Shown here: positions 9,364 to 18,078 of the stretch, one piece after another | Layout: every line of letters begins with the position of its first letter | Position numbering within the stretch: position 1 is the stretch's first letter | NCBI RefSeq assembly: GCF_019204005.1 | Contig: NZ_JAGSPA010000001.1 | Span: forward strand, 434,001 to 498,000 | DNA length: 64,000 nucleotides | DNA from: Pacificimonas pallii | GTDB taxonomy: Bacteria; Pseudomonadota; Alphaproteobacteria; Sphingomonadales; Sphingomonadaceae | Direction of reading: 5' to 3' | Made by a program: the position numbers and the translations under genes | Notes under the pieces: model-generated | What the model saw: the letters and a program-made list of their open reading frames with translations, nothing else | Databases searched by the model: none | What the model was told of the DNA's origin: nothing

Positions 9364-11073
9364 ATGCTCACCGAACTCGACAAGGCACAGGATGCCGCCA
9401 TTGCCGCCCTCACCGCGGAGGGCACGCAAATGGCCGTGACGACCGCGAATATTCGCGGTGCCACCGTGCCGGTTTTCCAGAACGCACCTCCGTCGATGCG
9501 GGAATATTTCGATTTCTTCTTCGCCGTTAACGGCGACAAGGAATTCACCGTCTACGAGGGCGAGCGGAAGACATTTGCCGACATTTTCGCGGAAGCGAAA
9601 CACCTTGCCGCCGCGCTGCAACATGAATTTGGCATTGCCAAGGGCGACCGCGTCGCCATCGCCATGCGCAACTTTCCCGAATGGATCAGTGCCTTTGTGG
9701 GCGGTCTCTATCTCGGCGCTATCGTCGTGCCGCTCAATGCCTGGTGGACGCCGGAGGAACTGGCATATGGCCTCAGCCATTCCGGAACCAGGCTGGTCAT
9801 CGCGGACGAGGCACGGCTGAAACGCATACGGGCCGCGGTGGGACCGGACACGCCGGTCATCAGCGTGCGCACGTCGAGCTCCGCGACGAAGGAACACGGC
9901 GCCCGCGCATGGAAGGATGTGCTCGCCGCAAATCCGAAGGACATGTGGTACGTCCCCGTGATCGGACCGGAGGACGACGCGACGCTGATGTACACGTCAG
10001 GCTCCACGGGCCATCCCAAGGGTGCGGTGTCCACGCACCGGGCACTGGTTCACGGCGCGCTCAACTACATCGTGCAGGGCCTCGCCATGCTGCAACTGGC
10101 CGAGGCGGCGGGCACCGAGTTGCCGGAGCAGCAGATCATGCTGCTGAATGTACCGCTGTTCCACATCACCGGCTCCGTGCCCGTCCTTCTGGTGTCCATC
10201 GCCATCGGGCGAAAGCTGGTCATCATGTACAAATGGGACGCGGGCGAAGCGCTGAAGCAGGTCGAGGAGGAGCGCGTCACCTATTTCGTCGGCGTGCCGA
10301 CGATGAGCCTGGAAATGCTGCAGCATCCGGACCGCGACAAATACGACCTGTCGACGCTGGTCGACATCGCGGCGGGCGGCGCCCCGCGCCCTGCCGAACA
10401 TGTGAAGCGCATCATGAAGGAAATGGGCAAGACCCCGGCCATCGGCTACGGCCTGACGGAGACAAATGGCGTGGGCGCGGGCAATATCCGCGACAATTAT
10501 CTCGCCAAGCCGAATTCCACGGGACGCGCCTCGAAGCCCATTGTGGAAATCGCCATTCGCGACGACGATCTCAATATTCTGCCTGCGGGCGAGCGCGGCG
10601 AAGTCTGCATCAGAACCGCGGCCAATGTGCGCGGCTATTGGCGCAACCCACAGGCCACGGCGGAAGCGTTCCCGGGCGATGGCTGGTTCCACACGGGCGA
10701 CATCGGCTATCTGGACGAGGACGACTATCTGTACATCGTCGACCGCAAGAAGGACATCATCATCCGCGGCGGCGAGAATATCGCCGCGCAGGAGGTCGAA
10801 GCGGCGATTTACGGCCACCCGGCCGTGGCGGAATGCAGCGTCTTCGGCCTGCCCGACGAGCGTATGGGCGAGATCGTCGGCGCGGTCGCCTTTCTGAAAC
10901 CCGGCGAGGAACTCGACCCCGAGGTGCTGATCGATTCAACGCGCGACGAGCTGGCGGGATTCAAGGTGCCCGCCAGACTGTGGATCGTGCGCGAGCCGCT
11001 GCCGAAACTGGGTTCGGGCAAGATCGACAAGCTGACGCTGCGCAGGGAATATCAGGCGAAGCACGCGGGATAG
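9364..11073 (+). CDS. Class I adenylate-forming acyl-CoA ligase
   Basis: A 569-residue AMP-dependent synthetase that activates a carboxylic acid as acyl-AMP and joins it to CoA. The P-loop-like motif [19 protein letters not shown] lies near residue 210, YGLTETNG near 365, and the hinge and C-terminal lysine motifs are [25 protein letters not shown] and [15 protein letters not shown] strong GGGAGGA site precedes the ATG. It stands alone between divergent lgt and convergent egtD, so context does not identify the acid; a medium- or long-chain fatty acid is a reasonable guess. Confidence 0.92.
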   Translation: MLTELDKAQDAAIAALTAEGTQMAVTTANIRGATVPVFQNAPPSMREYFDFFFAVNGDKEFTVYEGERKTFADIFAEAKHLAAALQHEFGIAKGDRVAIAMRNFPEWISAFVGGLYLGAIVVPLNAWWTPEELAYGLSHSGTRLVIADEARLKRIRAAVGPDTPVISVRTSSSATKEHGARAWKDVLAANPKDMWYVPVIGPEDDATLMYTSGSTGHPKGAVSTHRALVHGALNYIVQGLAMLQLAEAAGTELPEQQIMLLNVPLFHITGSVPVLLVSIAIGRKLVIMYKWDAGEALKQVEEERVTYFVGVPTMSLEMLQHPDRDKYDLSTLVDIAAGGAPRPAEHVKRIMKEMGKTPAIGYGLTETNGVGAGNIRDNYLAKPNSTGRASKPIVEIAIRDDDLNILPAGERGEVCIRTAANVRGYWRNPQATAEAFPGDGWFHTGDIGYLDEDDYLYIVDRKKDIIIRGGENIAAQEVEAAIYGHPAVAECSVFGLPDERMGEIVGAVAFLKPGEELDPEVLIDSTRDELAGFKVPARLWIVREPLPKLGSGKIDKLTLRREYQAKHAG

Positions 11074-11088
11074 GTCTGGCACTCGCGC

Positions 11089-11178
11089 CGTCATCCCGGC
11101 GCAGGCCGGTATGACGTGCAATATTGGGGGCGATATTCCAAAAACCCATCATCCCGGGCGCAGGCGAAGGATGATGGG
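11089..11178. repeat. Two adjacent hairpin repeats, possible terminator
   Basis: Two separate hairpins lie in the convergent gap between the acyl-CoA ligase and egtD. The first pairs 11089-11100 with 11105-11116 (12-bp arms, one mismatch). The second pairs CCCATCATCC (11145-11154) with GGATGATGGG (11169-11178) perfectly. A T-run follows at 11187-11191. The family resembles the hairpin at 24211. They could also end transcription from either side. Confidence 0.75.
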
Positions 11179-11219
11179 GTCCGGGATTTTTGCGCCCCCT
11201 CAGGCCTGGGTTTCCCGCG

Positions 11220-12188
11220 CTACCAGCTCAGATCTTCTGGCAGCATCCGCCATAATTGCAGGCTGAACAGCGCATCCGGATCGGTCCAGCATTTCACCTG
11301 CTGGAAACCGCTGGCGCGCGCCAGTATCGCGGACTCTTCCACGCTGTATTTGTGGCTGTTGGAAATATGCAGCGTTTCCCCCGCCGCGATCGTCCAGCGA
11401 TCCTCGCCCAGCGCAATGCTGGTATCGACATCGGCGCGGACGTGCATTTCGATGCGGCCCCTGTCCGCATTCCAGAAGCTGCGATAGCTCCAGTCCTCGC
11501 GCCGCAGGTCTGCGCCCAGATCATCCCGCAGGCGGCGCAGGATGCCGGTGATGAATTCCGCGGTGACGCCCCGGCTGTCATCATAAGCGGGTTCGAGAAT
11601 GTCGGCGGATTTCTTCAGGTCAATGCCGATGACGAGGGGAGCGTTCTTTCCCAGCGTCTCGCGAAAGGCGCGCAAAAGGTCGACGGCCTCGGCCGCGGTC
11701 ATGTTGCCGATCGTCGAGCCCGGGAAAAACCCCAGCTTCGGCGTGTCCGCGACATCCGCGGGCAGGGTGAGCGCCTTTGTGAAATCACCGGCGAGCGGAT
11801 GCACGGACAGGCCGGGGACGGCCGCGCGGACATCGGCGGCGGCCTGCGTCAGGAAGCCCGCGCTGATATCGATGGGAACATAGGCCGCCGCACCGATCGC
11901 GCGCAGAAAGGGCGGCGTTTTCGCGCTGGAGCCCGAGCCGAATTCGACGAGGGTCAGCCCGCGCCCGACATGCCCGCCAATCTCCGCGCCATGAGCCTCG
12001 ATCAGGCCGATTTCCGTGCGGGTCAGATAATATTCGTCAAGGCCGGTAATCTGTTCGAACAATTCGCTGCCGCGCTGGTCATAGAGGAAACGCGCCGGGA
12101 TTTCCTTTTGCGCGCGCGCCATGCCCTGCCGTACCGCATCGGCGAAATCCGCAAGGACGGCCCTGTGCGCCGCGTCGATATCGGTCAC
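11220..12188 (-). CDS. egtD: L-histidine N-alpha-methyltransferase EgtD
   Basis: A 322-residue SAM-dependent enzyme that trimethylates histidine to hercynine, the first step of ergothioneine synthesis. Family motifs are ARFLYDQRGSELFEQITGLDEYYLTRTE and VEFGSGSSAKTP, with PGSTIGN in the middle. Its ATG lies within the 3-prime end of egtB (4-bp overlap), so the two are translationally coupled. No egtC or egtE is in the window; in many proteobacteria EgtB and EgtD suffice with another C-S lyase elsewhere. Confidence 0.96.
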   Translation of the reverse strand: MTDIDAAHRAVLADFADAVRQGMARAQKEIPARFLYDQRGSELFEQITGLDEYYLTRTEIGLIEAHGAEIGGHVGRGLTLVEFGSGSSAKTPPFLRAIGAAAYVPIDISAGFLTQAAADVRAAVPGLSVHPLAGDFTKALTLPADVADTPKLGFFPGSTIGNMTAAEAVDLLRAFRETLGKNAPLVIGIDLKKSADILEPAYDDSRGVTAEFITGILRRLRDDLGADLRREDWSYRSFWNADRGRIEMHVRADVDTSIALGEDRWTIAAGETLHISNSHKYSVEESAILARASGFQQVKCWTDPDALFSLQLWRMLPEDLSW

Positions 12189-13360
12189 AGGCTTTTGGCC
12201 AGTCTGACACCGGCGAACTGCCAGCGCTGGTGCGGATAGAAGAAGTTGCGATAGCTGTCGCGCGCATGGCCCGCAGGCGTCGCGCAGCTTGATCCGCGCA
12301 GCACGAACTGCCCGGACATGAACTTGCCATTATATTCGCCGACCGCACCGGCCGCGGCGCGGAAGCGCGGATAGGGCAGATAGGCGCTGCCGGTCCACTG
12401 CCAGCACTGGCCATGCGCGTCGGCCAGCGACGGCGCGCGCGTCTCCCACTCCGCCTCGGTGGGCAGACGCAGCCCCGCCCATGTCGCGAAGGCATCCGCC
12501 TCATAATAGGAAATATGCGTCACCGGCGCGGCGGGGTCCAGCCGCCGACGCCCGCGCAGGGAAAACTGGCTCGGCCGGTTGTCCTGTTCCGCGCGCCAGT
12601 AGAGCGGGCCGGTGATGCCCTTCCCGTTCACCCACGCCCAGCCATCGGACAGCCACAGCGCCGCGGTCTGATAGCCGCCATCATCGATGAACTCATCCCA
12701 TTCGGCATTGGTGACGAGACGGCTGGCAAGCGCGAACGGCTCCAGATGCACCTTGTGCCGCGGGCCTTCGCAATCGAAGGCGAAGCCGTCATCTTCATGG
12801 CCGATTTCGACGAGGCCGCCCGCGTGATCGTGCCAGGACAGCCCGTCCTCGATCGCCTCGGCACGCACGCCGTCCGCCGCGTAAACCGGCTCCAGCGGGT
12901 TCTGCGCGAACAGATGCAGGATATCGGTCAGCATCAGTTCCTGATGCTGCTCCTCATGGTGCAGGCCAAGCGTGATCAGCGCCCGCGCCTCTTCGCCAAG
13001 ATCCGGCATCGCGCGCGCCACCGCGTCATCGACATGGGCTCGATAGGCGCGCACCCGGTCCAGCGCCGGGCGCGTGATCAGGCCGCGTGCGGACCGCTGG
13101 TGGCGCGGGCCCGCCGCCTCGTAATAGCTGTTGAACAGATATGCGAAATCCGCGTCGAACGCCTCATATTCCGGCACATATGCCGAAAGGATGAACTGCT
13201 CGAAGAACCAGCTGGTATGGGCCAGATGCCATTTCGCCGGGCTCGCATCCGCCATGGACTGCGGCGTCGCGTCCGCATCCGACAGGGGTGCGGCGCGGCT
13301 CTCCGTCTCCTGCCGCACGCTCCGATAGCGTGAGAGGAGGGTTTCCACCCGGACTGTCAT
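12185..13360 (-). CDS. egtB: Hercynine oxygenase EgtB
   Basis: A 391-residue non-haem iron sulfoxide synthase that couples hercynine with a thiol (gamma-Glu-Cys or Cys). The N-terminal DinB-like domain carries the iron ligands in WHLAHTSWFFE and HHEEQHQELMLTDILH. The C-terminal half is a formylglycine-generating-enzyme-like domain with AFATWAGLRLPTEAEWE and WQWTGSAYLPYPRF. The ATG at 13360 has GGGAGGAG about 10 bp upstream; a longer ORF would overlap the preceding gene. Only 4 bp separate it from pduO. Confidence 0.95.
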   Translation of the reverse strand: MTVRVETLLSRYRSVRQETESRAAPLSDADATPQSMADASPAKWHLAHTSWFFEQFILSAYVPEYEAFDADFAYLFNSYYEAAGPRHQRSARGLITRPALDRVRAYRAHVDDAVARAMPDLGEEARALITLGLHHEEQHQELMLTDILHLFAQNPLEPVYAADGVRAEAIEDGLSWHDHAGGLVEIGHEDDGFAFDCEGPRHKVHLEPFALASRLVTNAEWDEFIDDGGYQTAALWLSDGWAWVNGKGITGPLYWRAEQDNRPSQFSLRGRRRLDPAAPVTHISYYEADAFATWAGLRLPTEAEWETRAPSLADAHGQCWQWTGSAYLPYPRFRAAAGAVGEYNGKFMSGQFVLRGSSCATPAGHARDSYRNFFYPHQRWQFAGVRLAKSL

Positions 13361-13364
13361 GCGA

Positions 13365-13925
13365 TCACTCCTCCCGATTGGCTCCGGGTACCCAAAGCAC
13401 ATCACCGCCGTGCCGCGCATTAACATAGCGCGACATCACGAAAAGATGATCGGAAAGCCGGTTCAGATACATCAGCGCCGGGGCACCGATCTGTTCCGAC
13501 TGGGCGGCAAGCTCGCTATCCCGCTCCGCGCGGCGCGCGATCGCCCGCGCAAGGTGCAGCGCGGCGGCAAGCGGCGTACCGGCGGGCAGGACGAAGCTGG
13601 TCAGCGGCGCAAGCTTTGCGTTCATCGCATCGATCTCCGCCTCCAGCCGCGTCACCTGCGACGGTTCGATGCGCAGCGCGCCCTCCACCTCGCCGGGTGT
13701 CGCAAGGTCCGCGCCCAGATCGAACAGGTCATTCTGGATACGGGCAAGCATCTCGTCATCGCCGCTCTCGGCATGGCAGCGGGCAAGGCCGATGGCGGCG
13801 TTCGTCTCATCGACCGTGCCATAGGCGGAAACACGTGAATCGGATTTTGGCCGACGGGAACCGTCGACGAGGCCGGTGGTGCCGTCGTCGCCCGTCTTTG
13901 TGTAGATCTTGTTGAGCTTAACCAA
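13365..13925 (-). CDS. pduO: PduO-type ATP:cob(I)alamin adenosyltransferase
   Basis: A 186-residue enzyme that adenosylates cob(I)alamin to coenzyme B12. Family motifs are IYTKTGDDGTTGLVDG (ATP binding), RVSAYGTVDETNAAIGLA and the C-terminal LMYLNRLSDHLFVMSRYVN. It overlaps the upstream HIG1 gene by 8 bp and precedes egtB by 4 bp, so it belongs to a HIG1-pduO-egtB-egtD operon. No B12 riboswitch is visible upstream. Confidence 0.95.
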   Translation of the reverse strand: MVKLNKIYTKTGDDGTTGLVDGSRRPKSDSRVSAYGTVDETNAAIGLARCHAESGDDEMLARIQNDLFDLGADLATPGEVEGALRIEPSQVTRLEAEIDAMNAKLAPLTSFVLPAGTPLAAALHLARAIARRAERDSELAAQSEQIGAPALMYLNRLSDHLFVMSRYVNARHGGDVLWVPGANREE

Positions 13926-14121
13926 TGGCCCCGGCCATCAGCGCGCCGATCACGATGACGAGAACGACACCCGCCTGCAGATAGACACGGGTGAACATCA
14001 GCTTGTTGGACTTGCGCCCCTCAATGTCCTTCCCCGATGCCATGACGATGATGCCGCGCACAAGCACGGCCGCCGTCGCAAGCGCGCCGACGATAATGAG
14101 CGTGATCATAAAAGCGTTCAT
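13918..14121 (-). CDS. HIG1-domain twin-transmembrane protein
   Basis: A 67-residue protein with two membrane helices (about 5-27 and 46-65) joined by the basic loop KDIEGRKSNKLMFTRVYLQ, which is the HIG1 signature. In mitochondria and alphaproteobacteria such proteins associate with cytochrome c oxidase assembly or supercomplexes. The start is the second ATG of the ORF (14121); an upstream ATG at 14139 adds MRRLPG. It heads the pduO-egtB-egtD operon. Confidence 0.85.
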   Translation of the reverse strand: MNAFMITLIIVGALATAAVLVRGIIVMASGKDIEGRKSNKLMFTRVYLQAGVVLVIVIGALMAGAIG

Positions 14122-14396
14122 GCCGGGCAATCTGCGCATTGCGCGCGGAAATGTCGAGGGCGGGGCGCATTTGTCGCGGTTTCACAGACGATCCGGCCGA
14201 ACCGGCCCCGCGCACCACCCCACTTTTCCTTGCCCAGCTACCCATAAGTGTAATCTAATATTAGGCAGCTATTACAACAGGAACGCGCGAAGACCACCGC
14301 CATCGTTAAAACTGCGAACGGGCTATATTGGTAGCGGGCGCTGCGATGGCTGCAGTGGTGTCACGCCGGTGGACGGGGCCACTGGCAGCAGGCTGC

Positions 14397-14738
14397 TTAA
14401 CTGCCCCCGAAAGTCTTATCCGTTAGTGTATTAATCATGCCGCGAAACAAGCCCGCAAATTCTTCCACACCAAGGCGATTTGCCACGACTGCCAGCGCCG
14501 CAATCTGAATCAGGCCAATAATAAGAGGCCCGCCTAAATTGTCTGCCTTCAGTAAAACCATGCAGTCAAAAATAATTGTTGCAGCTACTATCCAAGCCAG
14601 ACGTTCTTCCCGCCTGCGATCTTTCAGTTCGGTAATCTCATCTTGAGCATCAGCAAGCGCGGTTAGAGCTTTGTCGTAGTCGTCGTGTTCAGTCTTCAGA
14701 AGATCAAATTTTGACGGTTTGTCGGGTGCGGTACTCAT
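14397..14738 (-). CDS. Small two-TM protein, candidate toxin of a Panacea system
   Basis: A 113-residue protein of no family I recognise. Residues about 10-45 are charged and likely helical or coiled coil. Two hydrophobic segments follow at about 47-64 and 68-87. It overlaps the upstream Panacea-domain gene by 35 bp, the usual compact toxin-antitoxin layout. Panacea antitoxins are known to pair with diverse toxins, including membrane-damaging TM proteins. The toxin role is inferred from layout and topology only. Base composition is more AT-rich than flanking genes. Confidence 0.65.
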   Translation of the reverse strand: MSTAPDKPSKFDLLKTEHDDYDKALTALADAQDEITELKDRRREERLAWIVAATIIFDCMVLLKADNLGGPLIIGLIQIAALAVVANRLGVEEFAGLFRGMINTLTDKTFGGS

Positions 14739-15144
14739 TCAGAATATCTTCCTTTGGTATCCGCCGTCCAAACTCGCCATCACGGTAATGTTTTGCCCAT
14801 GCACCCTTATCCCAGTGGGTGATAGCGACTAGCTTAAACGCTGGAGTTTGCCCAAGTTCGTTATAAACCTCTAGTGCTGTATCACGCGCCGTTCCTTCAG
14901 GAAGCGCAGACTTGTGAAAAAGTGATTTGACAGGACGACTACCATATACTTTTGCAGGTCCATAAACAGCGGGTAAGACTGGCCCAAGTTTCCACGCCTG
15001 AAAGTCTTCATTAAAAGCAGGAAGGCCACCATGTTCGCCAAGATGGAACATTTGGGTGATATATAGCAGCTTTTGGAGCTGGAGATTAGTTAGGGTCCAG
15101 CCACTCGCATCGGCGAGCGTGACCGCTGCATCGAGTGCTCTCAT
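14704..15144 (-). CDS. Panacea/SocA-like domain protein, candidate antitoxin
   Basis: A 146-residue protein of the Panacea (DUF4065, SocA-like) family. Family blocks visible are LTNLQLQKLLYITQMFHLG, the FQAWKLGPVLPAVY motif and the C-terminal ITHWDKGAWAKHYRDGEFG. Panacea proteins such as SocA and GepA-type proteins act as antitoxins or protease adaptors. The ATG at 15144 has AAAGGA upstream; a longer ORF starts at 15201. It precedes and overlaps a small TM gene. The pair sits in an AT-richer patch between core genes, suggesting acquisition. Confidence 0.85.
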   Translation of the reverse strand: MRALDAAVTLADASGWTLTNLQLQKLLYITQMFHLGEHGGLPAFNEDFQAWKLGPVLPAVYGPAKVYGSRPVKSLFHKSALPEGTARDTALEVYNELGQTPAFKLVAITHWDKGAWAKHYRDGEFGRRIPKEDILNEYRTRQTVKI

Positions 15145-15151
15145 TGTGGTC

Positions 15152-15169
15152 CTTTCGCACGAGCGAAAG
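15152..15169. promoter_or_regulatory. Perfect inverted repeat overlapping the panA-like ribosome site
   Basis: CTTTCGC (15152-15158), ACGA, GCGAAAG (15163-15169) is a perfect 7-bp palindrome 7 bp upstream of the ATG. Its promoter-distal arm runs into the AAAGGA Shine-Dalgarno sequence. It could be an operator for autoregulation or an RNA hairpin that hides the ribosome site. Confidence 0.5.
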
Positions 15170-15198
15170 CTACATAAACGCGCCCGCCCGACAACGCT

Positions 15199-15227
15199 CA
15201 CATAAGAACAGTGTTAGAACATGTCAA
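15199..15227 (-). promoter_or_regulatory. Sigma-70-type promoter of the Panacea pair
   Basis: Read on the minus strand, TTGACA (15227-15222), a 17-bp spacer and TATGTG (15204-15199) form a good sigma-70 promoter. Two AGAACA copies on the plus strand (15205-15210 and 15216-15221) fill the spacer, 11 bp apart, and could be repressor half-sites. Confidence 0.55.
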
Positions 15228-15406
15228 TATGCTGTAATTATTGAGCAAATTTGATTCTGTTTTCAATGCCTTACTGATTCGGGATCAAATTTAGCTGAAA
15301 GTGTCTGGTCAGCACACTCTTCCAAACCACTATTTTGTCCAGTCTAGGTGGATGGTTTGGCCAGATAGCGGGGCGGTAATGGGCGCGATGCGGCAGGGCC
15401 CGTGGA

Positions 15407-16282
15407 TCAGAATCCGTACACCAGGCTCGCGCGCGTGATCGTATCGGTTTTCTCGCGGCCCGCCGGGGGATCGGTTTCGTGCAGGATATCGTAGCTGAGG
15501 CGGGCGGAGAGGTCGCCCATGACCTTTGCCGTGAGGGCCGTCTTGGCATAGAGGCTGCTATTGCCGCCCGACGCAAGAAAGCCTGCGCTCTCGGTCAGGC
15601 GCAGCGTGTCGCTGATCTTCCAGTCCACATCGGTCTTGCCGAGAAGGTCGATGCGGTTCGCCGTGGTGCCGTCCGAGAATTTCGTCTGGCGGGCGGCGGG
15701 ACCGCCTTCGACGGTCCACTGAAAGCTGTCGCTGTCCGCAAGCCGGTAGCCCATGCCGAGCGACTCGGTGAACCGGTAGTCGATGCCGCCGAACCGGTCG
15801 CGCTCGAAACTGAGGAGGCCGAACGCGAAGAATGCCTTGCCGGAAAGGTCGCGCCGACCGGTATAGCCCGCATGGAAACGCTCGCGGCGCGGGTCGCCAT
15901 TGGTTTCCAGATAATCGGCGGAAAGCTGGAAATCATGCTCCCAGTCGAGCCCGCGCTTGTTGAGGCCGATGGAGGCGGACAGGCCGGTCTCCTCGGTATT
16001 GCCGGTGGAAAAGGTGCCGCCGAGCGCGCCTTCGCCGGTCCAGCCGTCCCAGAAGCCCTGATCGGCCAGCGCGGCCTGCTCGGCCTCCGCCTCAGCGGCC
16101 GTCAGGCTGGCGACCAGCGCATCGATTTCCGCGCCGCTGTCCGCCGCCGCGCGCTTGGCGACCTTGGCCACGGTCGCGCGCTCACCAGGCTTGGCGGAGC
16201 GGATCATCGTTTCAATGGGGGCCGGTATCGGTGCGGCGAAAGCGGGGGCGGCGATGGCGAGCACGCAGAGCAGGCGAACCAT
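15407..16282 (-). CDS. DUF481 outer-membrane beta-barrel protein
   Basis: A 291-residue secreted protein. It starts with a signal peptide ending near AIAAPAFAAP. A charged helical stretch (about 30-75) follows, then a DUF481 domain with alternating beta strands (GTFSTGNTEETGLSASIG onward). The C-terminal residue is Phe (SLVYGF), as expected for an outer-membrane barrel inserted by BamA. Such salt-induced-outer-membrane-like proteins have no defined transport substrate. It is a single gene with a 63-bp gap to gluQ. Confidence 0.85.
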   Translation of the reverse strand: MVRLLCVLAIAAPAFAAPIPAPIETMIRSAKPGERATVAKVAKRAAADSGAEIDALVASLTAAEAEAEQAALADQGFWDGWTGEGALGGTFSTGNTEETGLSASIGLNKRGLDWEHDFQLSADYLETNGDPRRERFHAGYTGRRDLSGKAFFAFGLLSFERDRFGGIDYRFTESLGMGYRLADSDSFQWTVEGGPAARQTKFSDGTTANRIDLLGKTDVDWKISDTLRLTESAGFLASGGNSSLYAKTALTAKVMGDLSARLSYDILHETDPPAGREKTDTITRASLVYGF

Positions 16283-16345
16283 GGGAATCTGTCCTTCGGA
16301 TGATGTGAATGCGGCGCGCTCATATAGAGACCAGCCCCCATCCTG

Positions 16346-17239
16346 TCAGGAGGAAAGGGCGAACCGCGCCCTTATGTCGGCGGCTGTGACCCCGTCATCG
16401 CGCAGCGCGGCCAGCGGCCGCGCGCCATTGCGCTTCGCCAGACGCTCGCCATCATCGCCGGCGACAAGGCCGTGATGATGATAGCGCGGCGCGTCGAGGC
16501 CGAGCAGGGCCTGCAGGACGCGGTGCACATGGGTGGACGCGAGAAGATCGGTGCCGCGCACGACATCGGTCACACCGCAGGCGGCATCATCGATGGTCGC
16601 CGCGAGGTGATAGCTGCTGCCCGCATCCTTGCGCGCGATCACCACATCGCCGTTCAGCAGCGGGTCCACGGCTATGGATCTGCCATGATCCTCGAAAGTC
16701 AGCGGCCCGGCAAGCCTTGCCGCCGCATCCATATCGAGCCGCCAGGCATGGGCGTCGGTCGCCATGCGTGCGCGGCGCACGGCGGGCGGCAGAAGCCTGC
16801 ACGTGCCGGGATAGAGCGGGCCGTCGGGGCCCTGCGGCGCATCGGCGGCCTGGGCGATATCCCTGCGCGTGCAGAAGCAGGGATAGGCGGCATCCAGTGC
16901 GATCAGCCGATCGAGCGCGTCCCGGTAAACCTCTCCGCGCCGCGACTGCCGTAGCGGCGCTTCATCCCAAGTCAGGCCAAGCCAGGTCAGGTCTTCGAAG
17001 ATCGCCTCGACATATTCCCCGCGCGCGCGCCCTTGGTCCAGATCCTCGATACGCAGCAGGAAGCGTCCGCCCGCGCGGCGCGCCATGTCATGCGCCAGAA
17101 TGGCGGAATAGGCATGGCCCAGGTGCAGCAGACCCGTCGGCGACGGCGCGAACCGGCTGGTCATCATCGTCGCACCGGACGGCTCCCGCTTGTCGGGGGA
17201 CGTTTCGCTGTTGACGCGCGAATCGGCATTTGGTGTCAT
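16346..17239 (-). CDS. gluQ: Glutamyl-Q tRNA(Asp) synthetase
   Basis: About 297 residues, lacking the anticodon-binding half of GluRS, as expected for GluQ, which glutamylates queuosine in tRNA(Asp). The HIGH equivalent is SPTGLLHLGHAYSA, the zinc-site cysteines are in CFCTRRDI and YPGTCR, and LAKRNGARPLAALRDDG is the KMSKS-like region. I chose the ATG at 17239; ATG 17167 (MMTSRFAPSP) is an equally possible start, as family members often begin just before the RFAPSPTG block. It is divergent from an HNH protein. Confidence 0.92.
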   Translation of the reverse strand: MTPNADSRVNSETSPDKREPSGATMMTSRFAPSPTGLLHLGHAYSAILAHDMARRAGGRFLLRIEDLDQGRARGEYVEAIFEDLTWLGLTWDEAPLRQSRRGEVYRDALDRLIALDAAYPCFCTRRDIAQAADAPQGPDGPLYPGTCRLLPPAVRRARMATDAHAWRLDMDAAARLAGPLTFEDHGRSIAVDPLLNGDVVIARKDAGSSYHLAATIDDAACGVTDVVRGTDLLASTHVHRVLQALLGLDAPRYHHHGLVAGDDGERLAKRNGARPLAALRDDGVTAADIRARFALSS

Positions 17240-17389
17240 AGGGGCGTCATAAGCGGGCTGTAGCGGGCATGCGAGACGTTGAGGGCAGGCACAAGTTCTG
17301 GTGCATGCCTTCCTTGGGGGACTACCGTCCCTTGTGAGACGGGAAGGAACGCATCTGGACCCTGCCGACAGGTGGAGGAGAAAAAGCGC

Positions 17390-17968
17390 GTGTTTCATCC
17401 GGAGCGGATCGAGGAACGTCAGGAACCGCTGGAGCGCTGCCCGGCGCTGGTCCTGAACGCCGATTATACACCGCTGAGCTATTACCCGCTGAGCCTGTGG
17501 AACTGGCAGACGGCGATCAAGTCCGTCTTTCTGGACCGGGTTGCGGTGGTCGCGGAATATGACCGGCTCATTTCATCCCCGACGATGGAGATGAAGCTGC
17601 CCTCCGTCATCGCCTTGAGGGACTATGTGAAGCCGACGACCTATCCGGCCTTCACGCGCTTCAACCTGTTCCTGCGCGACCGGTTCGAATGCCAATATTG
17701 CGGGTCGAAGGAGGATTTGACGTTCGATCATGTCATTCCGCGCCGATATGGCGGGCGCACCACGTGGGAGAATGTCTGCGCGGCCTGCTCGCCGTGCAAC
17801 CTCGCCAAGGGCGGGCGCACGCCGCAGGAGGCGCATATGACGCTGTCACCGCTGCCGCGCAAACCGACGACGCATGAGCTGCAGGCGAACGGACGGGCCT
17901 TCCCGCATCGCCACTGCCATGAAAGCTGGCGCGACTTCCTCTATTGGGACGTGACGCTGGAACGGTAG
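17390..17968 (+). CDS. HNH endonuclease family protein
   Basis: A 192-residue single-copy HNH protein of the type widespread in alphaproteobacteria. Residues about 95-140 hold the metal site: RFECQYCGSKEDLTFDHVIPRRYGG, then WENVCAACSPCNLAKG, giving the CxxC/CxxC zinc pairs and the DH of the HNH motif. I chose the GTG at 17390 because GGAGGAG lies 9 bp upstream. It is a housekeeping-like solitary gene, not part of a restriction or phage cluster here. The biological substrate is unknown. Confidence 0.88.
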   Translation: MFHPERIEERQEPLERCPALVLNADYTPLSYYPLSLWNWQTAIKSVFLDRVAVVAEYDRLISSPTMEMKLPSVIALRDYVKPTTYPAFTRFNLFLRDRFECQYCGSKEDLTFDHVIPRRYGGRTTWENVCAACSPCNLAKGGRTPQEAHMTLSPLPRKPTTHELQANGRAFPHRHCHESWRDFLYWDVTLER

Positions 17969-18078
17969 CGCGCGCCGCGGGCGGGGAAACGCACACCGGA
18001 CGAAATGCAGCATGGCGCAGGCGGCACGATTACGCCTATGCTCCGGAATTGTTGTTTTTCATCAGGAGTTCACCACCG

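Noticed and set aside
13926-14396. Cobalamin riboswitch searched for upstream of the pduO operon
   Set aside because: No B12-box-like sequence or suitable fold could be seen.
17683-17700. GGTTCGAATGCC, resembling a tRNA T-loop
   Set aside because: It is inside the HNH gene coding for RFECQY, and no acceptor stem or anticodon arm surrounds it.
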